Below, piece after piece: positions 8,203 to 17,450 of a DNA stretch of 64,000 bases. The notes beneath the pieces are model-generated. The model saw only the letters and a list, made by a program, of their open reading frames with translations. It was not told the DNA's origin and made no database searches. The number at the start of each line of letters is the position of its first letter. Position 1 is the first letter of the stretch. The translations under genes were made by a program, and so were the position numbers. This DNA is from MFD02979-c5 sp963705385. GTDB taxonomy: Bacteria; Bacteroidota; Bacteroidia; Cytophagales; Amoebophilaceae. The DNA lies in the NCBI GenBank assembly GCA_963705385.1, contig OY970075.1, positions 434,001 to 498,000 of the forward strand, given 5' to 3'.

Positions 8203-10329
8203 ATGCACATACAACCCATAACCAAGACTTTACGACTCGCCGATAATCGAGAGATTACTATTGAAACAGGTAAACTGGCCAAGCAAGCAGATGGAGCAGC
8301 AGTAGTGAAAATGGGCGACACAATGCTCTTAGCTACTGTAGTAGCCGCGAAAGAACCTGCCGAAGGCATTGATTTTTTGCCCATTTATGTAGATTACCAA
8401 GAAAAGTTCGCAGCAGCAGGAAAGATTCCTGGTGGCTTTTTGAGACGAGAGGGCAGGTTAGGAGATCATGAAGTATTGATTGCGCGTTTAGTAGATAGAG
8501 CCATTCGTCCACTTTTTCCTAAAGGATACACTACTGAGACGCAAATTAACATTGCCCTTATATCGGCTGACGAAGAAGTACTGCCCGATACCTTAGCAGC
8601 GCTAGCAGCTTCAGCAGCTTTAACTGTTTCCAACATACCTTTTGGAGGACCTATATCCGAGGTACGCGTTGCTAGCATCGGAGGTCAGCTCTGCATCAAT
8701 CCAACCCCTCAAGCACTGGAAAAAGCTGACCTTGACTTGATCGTAGGAGCTACTGAGGAAAACATTTTGATGGTAGAAGGAGAAATGAATGAGGTGCAGG
8801 AAGAGGAGATGTTAGCAGCCATACAATTTGCCCATGAGGCTATTAAAGAACAGTGTAAGCTCCAAAAGGAGTGGGCTGCTGCTGTAGGAGTATTTGAAAA
8901 AGTCCCTGTGGCAATATTAGGACATGAGGATCTCAACCTGAGAGCAGTAATCTTTAAGGCACTGTACGATAAGGTCTACACAGCAGCAAAACAAGGTATC
9001 AGCCCTAAAAAAGAACGCAAAGAAATTTTTCGAATAGTAAGGAAAAACTATTTGCAAAGCCTACCAGAAGACCAAGAGCTCGATGTTGCATTGTTTGAAA
9101 AATATTTCCAGGAACTCGAAAAGCAAGCAATTCGTGACCTAGTTTTGGAAGAAAGTGTGCGCTTAGACGGTAGAAAACTAGATCAGATACGCGCTATATG
9201 GGCAGAGGTAGATTACCTTCCGGCTGCACATGGCTCCTCTATTTTTACCAGAGGTGAAACCCAATCTTTGACCACAGTAACACTAGGTAGCAAGCTAGAT
9301 GAGCAGCTCATCGACCGTGCTACAACAAGCGGCTCCAGTAAATTTATGCTCCATTACAACTTCCCAGGTTTTTCTACTGGAGAAGTAAAGCCCAACAGGT
9401 CTCCCAGTAGAAGAGAGATAGGACATGGTAACTTAGCCATGAGGGCGCTTAAAAAAGTACTTCCTACTGAGGAAGAAAATCCATATACAATTCGTGTGGT
9501 ATCTGACATACTCGAATCCAATGGGTCTTCTTCTATGGCTACGGTTTGTGCTGGTTCACTAGCGCTGATGGATGCAGGTGTACGCATCAAATCACCAGTA
9601 TCAGGCATCGCAATGGGGCTAGTAATAGATCCTGAAACCAGGAATTACGCTGTGCTATCAGATATCCTAGGGGATGAGGACCACCTGGGTGATATGGACT
9701 TTAAGGTAGCAGGAACACAAACAGGCATCACTGCATGCCAGATGGATATCAAAGTATCAGGATTATCCTATGAGATTTTGAAAAAAGCACTAATACAGGC
9801 AAGAGCCGGAAGACTACAAATTCTTGCAGCAATGAACCAGGCCCTTGACAAGCCAAGAGCAGACCACAAGCCGCACGCGCCTAGGATAAAAACCATGACG
9901 ATATCCAAAAATATGATTGGCGCTGTTATTGGTCCTGGTGGTAAGGTGATTCAGGAAATACAGAAGGAGAGCGGGGTTACAATTATCATTGAAGAAGAAG
10001 AGGGTATAGGCATTGTCAAGTTTTTTGCGCCAGACCTAGAAGCTATCAAAAAAGCGGAGCAACGGGTACAAGCTATTGTTGCTGAGCCAGTGGTAGGAGT
10101 AGTCTATAATGGTATGGTAAAAGAACTCAAAGCCTTTGGTGCTGTTGTAGAGTTTATGCCTGGAAAGAGCGGACTGTTGCACATTTCCGAAGTTAAATGG
10201 GAGCGTATTGAAAACCTAGAAGGTATCTTAGAGGAAGGTGAAATGATACAAGTCAAACTCACGGAGGTTGACTCTAGTACAGGAAGATTTAGGCTCTCTA
10301 GAAAAGCTTTATTGCCTAGGCCTAATTAG
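8203..10329 (+). CDS. pnp: Polyribonucleotide nucleotidyltransferase (PNPase)
   Basis: A 708-residue phosphorolytic 3'-5' exoribonuclease of normal length that degrades mRNA as a trimer. The first RNase PH-like domain covers about residues 10-145 and a helical domain follows. The second RNase PH domain covers about 320-545 and carries RTFTRGETQ-like (SIFTRGETQSL) and YNFPGFSTGEVKPNRSPSRREIGHG motifs, with the metal-binding DILGDEDHLGDMDFKVAGT segment. A KH domain follows (MIGAVIGPGGKVIQEI with its GxxG loop), then an S1 domain at the end (VVYNGMVKELKAFGAVVEF, GLLHISEV). All catalytic segments look intact. It lies after rpsO and before rpoD. Confidence 0.98.
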   Translation: MHIQPITKTLRLADNREITIETGKLAKQADGAAVVKMGDTMLLATVVAAKEPAEGIDFLPIYVDYQEKFAAAGKIPGGFLRREGRLGDHEVLIARLVDRAIRPLFPKGYTTETQINIALISADEEVLPDTLAALAASAALTVSNIPFGGPISEVRVASIGGQLCINPTPQALEKADLDLIVGATEENILMVEGEMNEVQEEEMLAAIQFAHEAIKEQCKLQKEWAAAVGVFEKVPVAILGHEDLNLRAVIFKALYDKVYTAAKQGISPKKERKEIFRIVRKNYLQSLPEDQELDVALFEKYFQELEKQAIRDLVLEESVRLDGRKLDQIRAIWAEVDYLPAAHGSSIFTRGETQSLTTVTLGSKLDEQLIDRATTSGSSKFMLHYNFPGFSTGEVKPNRSPSRREIGHGNLAMRALKKVLPTEEENPYTIRVVSDILESNGSSSMATVCAGSLALMDAGVRIKSPVSGIAMGLVIDPETRNYAVLSDILGDEDHLGDMDFKVAGTQTGITACQMDIKVSGLSYEILKKALIQARAGRLQILAAMNQALDKPRADHKPHAPRIKTMTISKNMIGAVIGPGGKVIQEIQKESGVTIIIEEEEGIGIVKFFAPDLEAIKKAEQRVQAIVAEPVVGVVYNGMVKELKAFGAVVEFMPGKSGLLHISEVKWERIENLEGILEEGEMIQVKLTEVDSSTGRFRLSRKALLPRPN

Positions 10330-10481
10330 GTAAGCCATAAATAATCAGTGCTTAGTCATAAAAATTAGTGGGGTAAATAAAAGGTTAGCCCTAATAAACT
10401 AAAGGTCAGTTAAGGCATTAGGGTGCCCAATGGAATTGCTTAGAAGAGGGCTTTTTGCATTGAAATCGAAAACTTACGTTT

Positions 10482-11345
10482 ATGAGACAACTAAAAATCA
10501 GTAAACAGATTACTAACCGCGAAAGCCAATCACTAGACAAATATCTGCAAGAGATTGGTAAGGTAGACCTGCTGACACCTGAGGAAGAAGTAGACCTGGC
10601 CAAACGGATCAGAGCAGGAGATAAATTAGCGCTTGAAAAGCTTACGAAGGCCAACCTCCGCTTCGTTGTCTCTGTAGCCAAACAATACCAAAACCAAGGG
10701 TTGTCACTTAGTGATCTGATCAATGAAGGAAACCTCGGCTTGATCAAAGCAGCCAACAGGTTTGACGAAAAAAGAGGTTTCAAATTTATTTCTTATGCTG
10801 TTTGGTGGATCCGACAACACATACTTCAGTCACTAGCTGAACAAGCAAGGATTGTGCGTTTGCCCCTAAATCGTGTTGGATCACTCAATAAAATTTCCAG
10901 AACCTTTTCTCAGCTGGAGCAAAGATATGAACGTGAGCCTACTGCTCATGAGCTAGCAGAAGAGTTAGAGCTCACTGTTGATGAGGTAAGTGACACTTTG
11001 AAAATATCTGGGAGGCATATTTCAGTAGATGCCCCCTTTGTGCAAGGGGAGGAAAATAGCCTCTTAGACGTACTGGAAAATGAGGCTGCAAAAAGGCCAG
11101 ACGATGAGTTAATGAATGAGTCGCTGCGCAAAGAGATACAGCGTTCCTTATCCTCTCTGACAGAGCGAGAAGCAGATGTGATCATGCTCTATTTTGGCCT
11201 TAATGGGCAACATCCCCTAACCTTAGAAGAAATTGGTGCACGTTTCAGTTTGACCCGAGAGCGCGTACGACAAATCAAAGAAAAAGGGATTAAAAAACTA
11301 AGACAAGTCTCCCTTAGCAAAACACTCAAACCCTACCTTGGGTAG
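10482..11345 (+). CDS. rpoD: RNA polymerase primary sigma factor RpoD
   Basis: A 287-residue sigma-70 protein of the compact type usual in Bacteroidota, without the acidic region 1.1. Region 1.2 (SLDKYLQEIGKVDLLTPEEE) is near the start. Region 2 holds LRFVVSVAKQYQNQGLSLSDLINEGNLGLIKA and the -10 recognition segment FKFISYAVWWIRQHI. Region 3 follows. Region 4 ends the protein with LTLEEIGARFSLTRERVRQIKEKG, the -35 helix-turn-helix. It directs RNA polymerase to housekeeping promoters, which in this phylum have the TAnnTTTG -7 form. trxB starts 14 bases after its stop, so the two are probably cotranscribed. Confidence 0.97.
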   Translation: MRQLKISKQITNRESQSLDKYLQEIGKVDLLTPEEEVDLAKRIRAGDKLALEKLTKANLRFVVSVAKQYQNQGLSLSDLINEGNLGLIKAANRFDEKRGFKFISYAVWWIRQHILQSLAEQARIVRLPLNRVGSLNKISRTFSQLEQRYEREPTAHELAEELELTVDEVSDTLKISGRHISVDAPFVQGEENSLLDVLENEAAKRPDDELMNESLRKEIQRSLSSLTEREADVIMLYFGLNGQHPLTLEEIGARFSLTRERVRQIKEKGIKKLRQVSLSKTLKPYLG

Positions 11346-11359
11346 CTCACCTTGCTCAT

Positions 11360-12295
11360 ATGACTCAAGAGCTTATTACCGTGCTTATCATTGGTGCAGG
11401 ACCTGCTGGCTATACCGCTGCTATTTATGCAGCCAGGGCAGGCCTAAATCCTGTGCTATACCAGGGCTCCCAGCCTGGAGGCCAGCTCACGACTACCACA
11501 GATGTTGAAAATTACCCAGGCTACCCTGAAGGAGTGCAAGGACCACAAATGATGCTGGACTTGCAGCGGCAGGCAGAAAGATTTGGTACCGTCATCAAAG
11601 CAGTTACTGTCACTGCTGTTAACTTTGCTACCTACCCCCATCAAGTCACTATAGACGGTCAGTATACGGCCTTAGCAAAGGCAGTCATCATTGCTACTGG
11701 CGCTTCAGCCAAATGGTTGGATATACCGTCTGAGAAGCGGCTCAATGGCAAAGGCGTATCTGCCTGTGCTATCTGTGATGGATTCTTTTTCAGAGGCCAG
11801 GACGTAGCTGTAGTAGGTGGGGGTGACAGTGCTGCTGAAGAAGCTTCCTACCTATCTAATATCTGTAACAAAGTGTACATGCTCGTGCGCAAAGACAAAA
11901 TGCGTGCTTCAGCTATCATGCAGAAGCGGATTATGAACAAGCCTAACATTGAAATACTTTGGAATACTGAAGTAGAGGAAATTCTGGGTGAGCAAGAAGT
12001 AAAAGGTGTGCGCATTATCAACACCCAAACCTTTGACAAGCAAGAAATTCCCATTCAGGGCTTTTTCGTAGCTATTGGCCACCAGCCTAACACCGCCAAC
12101 TTTGCTCCCTACCTTCACTTAGATGCCCAGGGTTATATCAAAACCCTACCCGGAACCACCAAGACAAATATAGCCGGCGTCTTTGCTGCAGGCGATGCCC
12201 AAGATCCTGTCTACAGGCAAGCTATCACGGCTGCTGGCACAGGATGCATGGCTGCGCTGGATGCAGAGCGCTTTCTGGCGGCCCAAGAAGACTGA
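11360..12295 (+). CDS. trxB: Thioredoxin-disulfide reductase
   Basis: A 311-residue flavoprotein that reduces thioredoxin with NADPH in the cytoplasm. The FAD-binding GAGPAG is at residues 12-17. The redox-active pair is C136-A-I-C139, a common variant of CATC. The NADPH site is VVGGGDSAAEEA, and the C-terminal FAD segment is GVFAAGDAQDPVYRQAITAAGTGCMAALDAE. Length and motif order are normal. It follows rpoD after 14 bases. The broken NUDIX gene starts 50 bases downstream. Confidence 0.97.
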   Translation: MTQELITVLIIGAGPAGYTAAIYAARAGLNPVLYQGSQPGGQLTTTTDVENYPGYPEGVQGPQMMLDLQRQAERFGTVIKAVTVTAVNFATYPHQVTIDGQYTALAKAVIIATGASAKWLDIPSEKRLNGKGVSACAICDGFFFRGQDVAVVGGGDSAAEEASYLSNICNKVYMLVRKDKMRASAIMQKRIMNKPNIEILWNTEVEEILGEQEVKGVRIINTQTFDKQEIPIQGFFVAIGHQPNTANFAPYLHLDAQGYIKTLPGTTKTNIAGVFAAGDAQDPVYRQAITAAGTGCMAALDAERFLAAQED

Positions 12296-12345
12296 CGTGT
12301 CAATCACAAATTTTCCTAAAAACTTTAAAAAAAAAATAGGAGAAG

Positions 12346-12846
12346 ATGAGTAGGATAACTGCAGCAAACACTTTGACAATGGCAGAGAAGATCGATGTCC
12401 TTGATGAATGTGGGCTTAGGACAGGGAAAATGCTCTCCAAGCAAGAAATTCATGCCTTAGGAAAGCTGCATCGGGCTGTGCATCTATACTTGTTTGACCA
12501 AGCAAATAAACTTCTTCTTCAGCGTCGTTCTGACCACACAGACCACATTATTCAGGGAAACGCAGCATATCAGTGACTGGGCATATCCAAGCTGGAGAAA
12601 TGTAGTGGTCGAGCAGTACGGCGAGAATGATAAGAAGAACTAGGCCTTAATCCTGCCGGTATAGCTAATGACTTCTTGTTTTCTTTTAGGCAATATTTTG
12701 AGATGGGCACTACTTATACAGACCGCCAGTTCAATGACGTTTATGTTTGCCAAATACTTTCAAGTTGCAGGAGCTTGTATTTGATGTCGATGCCATTGAC
12801 CAAGAAGAAGGGATTACGCCCGTGTATGCGCGGGGAGTGTTAAGAC
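12346..12846 (+). pseudogene. Broken NUDIX hydrolase (isopentenyl-diphosphate-isomerase-like)
   Basis: The first 76 codons read well as a NUDIX N-terminus (DVLDECGLRTGKMLSKQEIHALGKLHRAVHLYLFD, then LLLQRRSDH) and then meet a stop at 12574. The protein continues in other frames: a VTGHIQAGE-like piece near 12572, a degraded NUDIX box with EELGLNPAG near 12640, FRQYFEMGTTYTDRQFNDVYVCQIL at about 12685-12765, and LQELVFDVDAIDQEE near 12770. At least three frame changes plus a lost glutamate region of the NUDIX box make it non-functional. Intact relatives hydrolyse nucleoside diphosphate derivatives or isomerise isopentenyl diphosphate; the exact substrate cannot be told. Confidence 0.83.
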
Positions 12847-12994
12847 CTTATCTATTCCCTTAGCAACAACAAGTATAAGCACCTTATCGGCTGTATTTAA
12901 GCATGTGTAAGCCTTTACATCTGCCCAACACAAAGCTACTTCATAAAACAAAATAGATTGCTCAATCGGCTTGGACTGTCTAACCCTCAAAACC

Positions 12995-15769
12995 CTAAAT
13001 AACAATATTCACGATTTTTTGGGGTACGAGGATGATTTTTTGAGGTAGCTGATCCTGCGTCCATTTCTGAATACTCTTGTTAGCCAATACTTGCTTTTTG
13101 ATAGTCTCATGAGGTGTGTCCAGAGTAAAAGTCATTTTAGCCCGCATTTTTCCATTGATAGCAATGGGATATTCAAACGTATCCCCCTGGATGTACTGTG
13201 CTTCATAAGTTGGAAAGGGAGCATAGGTCACACTTTCTGTATGGCCTAGCAGCTGCCATAGCTCTTCAGCTATGTGGGGTGCAAAAGGAGCTAGCAGCAG
13301 CACCAAATCTTGAAGTACTACACGGTGGTTGCATTGCAGCGCAGTCAGTTCATTAACACAAATCATAAAAGCACTTACGGCTGTGTTAAAGGCATAGCGC
13401 TGAATAGCTTCTTGAATTTTTTTGATGGTTTTATGAATGATTTTCAAGGCTGCGGACGGAGGTAACTCGTCTGAAATAACCACTTCCCCTTGCTGGTTGT
13501 GGAATAGTCTCCAGAGCTTTATCAAGAATCTAAATACACCATCAATGCCTTGGATATCCCAAGGTTTGGAATGCTCCAAAGGTCCTAAAAACATGGTATG
13601 AAGCCGTAGGGTATCTGCGCCGTATTGTTCGATAATCGTGTCTGGATTGACGACATTGTACTTGGATTTTGACATCTTTTCTACCTCGCTTCCACAGATG
13701 TATTGCCCATTCTCTAACACAAATGTAGCGTCTTTGAGTTCAGGCCGCCATTGCTTGAAAGCCTCCAGGTCTAGCACATCTTTTTTTACTAAGTCAATAG
13801 ACACATGCATGGCAACGGTATCATATTGCTTCCTTAGGTTGTAACTTACAAACTGCTTGGTACCTCTGACACAGTAGACAAAGCTGGATCTGCCTTGAAT
13901 CATCCCTTGATTAATCAATTTCTGGAAAGGCTCTGCTGCATTTACATGGCCTAAATCATATAAAAACTTCATCCAAAAGCGGGCATACAGGAGATGGCCT
14001 GTGGTGTGCTCTACGCCTCCTATGTAAAGGTCTGCTACCTGCCAATAAGCTTGTAGTGCTGGGTCTACCAATAATTGATTGTTATGCGGGTCCATGTAAC
14101 GCAAAAAATACCAACTAGAGCCAGCCCAGCCAGGCATGGTATTGAGCTCTAGGGGATATCCTGCAGAAGTATGCCAGTTTTCTGCACGTCCTAAGGGCGG
14201 ATTGCCTGAAGGCGTGGGCTGGTAAGCCTTGATAGCAGGAAGTTCTAGGGGCAATGTATCCTCAGGAAGTGCATAAGGTATACCTTCTTTGTAGTAAATT
14301 GGGAAAGGCTCACCCCAGTAGCGCTGTCGGCTGAATATAGCATTGCGCAGCCGAAAGGTTGTTTTGCGTTTGCCGAGCTGAGTCACCTCTAACTTTTGTA
14401 GAACCTTTTCTATGGCATCCTGAATGGAAAGTCCATTCAAAAAGTCAGAATGGATTAAGCAGCCCTCCTTGGCCTCGTAAGCCGCCTCTGTAATGTCTCC
14501 TCCTCCTATAACCTGGATGATAGGCAAGCCAAAATGCCGGGCAAAGGTGTAGTCGCGGTTGTCGTGTGCAGGTACACCCATCACAGCACCAGTACCATAG
14601 CCTGCTACCACATAGTCTGCTACCCAAACAGGCAATGGTTGGCCAGTAAAAGGATGGGTAGCGTAAGCACCTGTAAATACACCTGTAACGTGCTTTACAT
14701 CAGCCAGCCGTTCCCTTTCTGAGCGGTTTTGGGCTTGTGCTACATAAGTATTTACCGATGCTTGCTCTTCAGCTACCGTCAACTGCTGGACTAAAAGATG
14801 CTCTGGAGCAAGGGCTAGGTAGGTGGCACCAAATATGGTCTCAGGACGGGTGGTGAAGACGACAATTGGGTAGCTGTTTCCTTGAACAGTTAGCTGAAAG
14901 GCTACCTCTGCCCCTTGTGACTTCCCAATCCAGTTGCGTTGTACCTCTTTGACTGACTCAGGCCAATCCAAGCCTTCTAGATCATCCAACAACCTATTGG
15001 CATAAGCGGTGATGCGCAGGTTCCATTGCTGCATTTTTTTGCGAACAACAGGATAGCCCCCTCGTTCTGAAGCCCCCTCTTTTACCTCTTCATTGGCCAG
15101 TACAGTGCCCAGCTCAGGACACCAGTTCACAGTAGTTTCTTCCAAAAAGGCTAGCCTGTATTTGAGGAGCAGTATTTGCTGTTCTTTTTCACACATCTGC
15201 TGCCATGCTTTAGCGGTGATGCTGGGTACATCTTCGTCGCAAGCAGCTTGTATTTGGCTATTGCCTTGCTTTTCCAAACAGGCTACCAGATCTGCAATAG
15301 GCCGGGCCTTTTGTAGAGCAGTATCATACCAGCTTTGGAACAGCTGTAAGAAAATCCACTGGGTCCATCGGTAATAAGCAGGATCACTGGTACAGACTTC
15401 CCTGTTCCAGTCAAAAGAAAGCCCTAGCTGTTTTAGCTGCTCTTTATAGCGCTGGATGTTCTGGGCTGTGGTAATAGCAGGATGCTGACCTGTCTGAATG
15501 GCGTACTGCTCTGCTGGCAAGCCAAAAGCATCAAAGCCCATGGGGTGCAAGACATTATAGCCTTGGCTGCGCTTGTAGCGCGCTATGATGTCAGAGGCAA
15601 TGTAACCCAGTGGATGGCCTACGTGCAGACCTGCACCAGAGGGGTAGAGGAACATGTCTAGGACATAAAACTTAGGACGGTCTTTGTCTTCCCAGGTTTG
15701 AAAAGTTTGCTGCCTTTCCCAGTATTGTTGCCACTTATACGCTATTGCTTTGAAATCATAATGTGCCAT
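12995..15769 (-). CDS. leuS: Leucine--tRNA ligase
   Basis: A class I aminoacyl-tRNA synthetase of about 924 residues. The ATG at 15769 (MAHYDFKAIAYKWQQYW) is the usual family start; an ATG three codons earlier is possible. The HIGH motif appears as HVGHP near residue 50. The editing domain (CP1) is inserted in the middle, with TTRPETIFGATYLALAPEH and the VPAHDNRDYTFA segment that holds the editing Asp. The KMSKS loop is present as KMSKSKYNVVNP. The tRNA-binding C-terminal domain is complete. Two tRNA-Leu genes lie elsewhere in the window. The gene stands alone on the minus strand. Confidence 0.98.
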   Translation of the reverse strand: MAHYDFKAIAYKWQQYWERQQTFQTWEDKDRPKFYVLDMFLYPSGAGLHVGHPLGYIASDIIARYKRSQGYNVLHPMGFDAFGLPAEQYAIQTGQHPAITTAQNIQRYKEQLKQLGLSFDWNREVCTSDPAYYRWTQWIFLQLFQSWYDTALQKARPIADLVACLEKQGNSQIQAACDEDVPSITAKAWQQMCEKEQQILLLKYRLAFLEETTVNWCPELGTVLANEEVKEGASERGGYPVVRKKMQQWNLRITAYANRLLDDLEGLDWPESVKEVQRNWIGKSQGAEVAFQLTVQGNSYPIVVFTTRPETIFGATYLALAPEHLLVQQLTVAEEQASVNTYVAQAQNRSERERLADVKHVTGVFTGAYATHPFTGQPLPVWVADYVVAGYGTGAVMGVPAHDNRDYTFARHFGLPIIQVIGGGDITEAAYEAKEGCLIHSDFLNGLSIQDAIEKVLQKLEVTQLGKRKTTFRLRNAIFSRQRYWGEPFPIYYKEGIPYALPEDTLPLELPAIKAYQPTPSGNPPLGRAENWHTSAGYPLELNTMPGWAGSSWYFLRYMDPHNNQLLVDPALQAYWQVADLYIGGVEHTTGHLLYARFWMKFLYDLGHVNAAEPFQKLINQGMIQGRSSFVYCVRGTKQFVSYNLRKQYDTVAMHVSIDLVKKDVLDLEAFKQWRPELKDATFVLENGQYICGSEVEKMSKSKYNVVNPDTIIEQYGADTLRLHTMFLGPLEHSKPWDIQGIDGVFRFLIKLWRLFHNQQGEVVISDELPPSAALKIIHKTIKKIQEAIQRYAFNTAVSAFMICVNELTALQCNHRVVLQDLVLLLAPFAPHIAEELWQLLGHTESVTYAPFPTYEAQYIQGDTFEYPIAINGKMRAKMTFTLDTPHETIKKQVLANKSIQKWTQDQLPQKIILVPQKIVNIVI

Positions 15770-16024
15770 GCAACACAAAGTTTACAATGATCTGTTTATT
15801 TACTGCTCTATAGTAGCAATGCAGTATAGCCAAGCCTTCTCAGGCGTGCCGCAAATATAGGACTTGAGCAGCGTTAACCTTGCTTAGCTTTTTTAGGAGG
15901 CAAGTGTAGACCCAATTTAGGCTCCTTAGGTTCAACCAGATTAAACTAAATTAGGGCCTGTTTTAATGAGTAACCTGCTACATAATGCTATAGTACCATT
16001 GACTACAATAATTTAAATCCTCAC

Positions 16025-17158
16025 GTGTATCACTTCAAGAAAATATTACAAAAAGTTCAGACAAAATTAAGGCAAATTGCTACGTTGCAAATCTTAGGTC
16101 GCTGCAACAGATGGCTCTTCAAAAATAAGTTGCCCTTAGGCCTTACTTTACTGGCAGCCATATTGCTCAAGTTCACCTTAGGAAGGCTTGCGTTAGTAGT
16201 GCTACAAGGCCATGCCATGGGTACTCCCTACTGCATCCAGTATCTAGGCAGATGGGGCAGGAATTATCAAGAGGAAATTGATGCATTGCTGGTAAGCCTT
16301 GAGCAGGCACTCGCTAGCTACCTGCCAGATTCAGAACTATCTACCTTTAATGAATACAACTGCAGTGAGTTCTATTTTAAGTCTCCCCTCTTCTATCCAG
16401 TGTTGGCTAAGAGCAAAGAGGTATATCGGAGCACACAAGGTGCTTTTGATCCTACTATACTGCCTTTAGTCAATGCCTGGGAACGTGGAGCTATTGATGC
16501 TACTCCAAATAGCCAGGAGATCAGCGAGCTCCAGCAGTACGTTAGCTTTGACTATGTGGTAGCCAATGAGCAAAGGGCAAAAAAACTTAAAGAAGGAGTC
16601 AAGTTGGATCTGAACGGCATTGTCAAAGGATACGTAGTGGATGTAATTGCGAATTATTTAAAAGCACGCGGCATTAAACACATGCTGGTAGAACTAGGGA
16701 AAGAGAGAATGGTTTACGGAAAGCGCAATAAACGTAAGCACTGGGAAATAAACAGCCATACGAGCCTTGCACCTCCAGTAGATGCTGAGCTACATATAGC
16801 CATAAATTTAATCGACAAGGCTATAGCTATTTCAAGCAAGCAGCGCAGTGCTTGTAACCAGAGCAAAAAAAAGTACCGTTGCTTTATTGACCCTGTCACA
16901 GGCCATCCTGCCGAACATATGCTCCTTGCCGCAGCTGTTATTGCCCATGATTGTGTAACGGCCGATGCCTATGCCACTGCCATGATGGCGCGTGGACTTG
17001 TTTTTTCCCGAGAGCTGATAGAAAGGCAAAAGGAGATACAAGCTTTTTTGGTATATGCAAATGAAAAAGGTGAACTAGCTTTTTACGTTTCAGCTGGCTT
17101 ACGGATACAGCAAGACCAATTGCATAAGCAAATTCTCCTTCAAGTTGCTGATGAGTAA
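16025..17158 (+). CDS. ApbE-like FAD:protein FMN transferase, variant motifs
   Basis: A 377-residue protein with a GTG start and a membrane helix at about residues 36-58, then an ApbE fold facing the periplasm. ApbE enzymes attach FMN to threonine or serine of membrane flavoproteins. Recognisable marks are GHAMGTPYCIQY (family MGTxY), STQGAFDPTILPLVNAW, KLDLNGIVKGYVVD, and VTADAYATAMMARG (the metal-binding TADA..T segment). Two motifs deviate: the usual LDLGGIAKGYA has Asn in place of a glycine, and the usual GGE after the LV..G strand reads LGKE. There is no lipobox cysteine, so the anchor is the helix. Activity is uncertain; the fold assignment is good. Confidence 0.82.
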   Translation: MYHFKKILQKVQTKLRQIATLQILGRCNRWLFKNKLPLGLTLLAAILLKFTLGRLALVVLQGHAMGTPYCIQYLGRWGRNYQEEIDALLVSLEQALASYLPDSELSTFNEYNCSEFYFKSPLFYPVLAKSKEVYRSTQGAFDPTILPLVNAWERGAIDATPNSQEISELQQYVSFDYVVANEQRAKKLKEGVKLDLNGIVKGYVVDVIANYLKARGIKHMLVELGKERMVYGKRNKRKHWEINSHTSLAPPVDAELHIAINLIDKAIAISSKQRSACNQSKKKYRCFIDPVTGHPAEHMLLAAAVIAHDCVTADAYATAMMARGLVFSRELIERQKEIQAFLVYANEKGELAFYVSAGLRIQQDQLHKQILLQVADE

Positions 17159-17353
17159 TACGCCCTCAGTGCCTGGTAAAGTGCCTTTGGCTTTTCCAGC
17201 CACAAATAAGTGTAATACTTCCCTAGCGATGACCTCAAGCTGAAAAGCCTTTCCAATACATTAGAGGTGCCTAGCAACTACGAGGAAGCCAGGGAAAACC
17301 AAAACGTCGATATGTAAGGATCAGACTTCAGGTGAGTTCATGGATACAAAAAT

Positions 17354-17375
17354 GCCCTTTGTGGGCTTGTTTTTT
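17354..17375 (+). terminator. Possible rho-independent terminator after the ApbE gene
   Basis: GCCC-TTTGT-GGGC is followed by TTGTTTTTT. The stem is only four GC pairs but is extended by A-T pairs with the T tract (upstream AAAAT). It lies about 195 bases after the ApbE stop and 76 bases before the next start. Confidence 0.5.
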
Positions 17376-17450
17376 CCAAAAAGGAAATAGTAATTATATT
17401 ATATGATGTATTAAATTCCTATTTTAGAATACTTAAACTTACGCCGTTCT

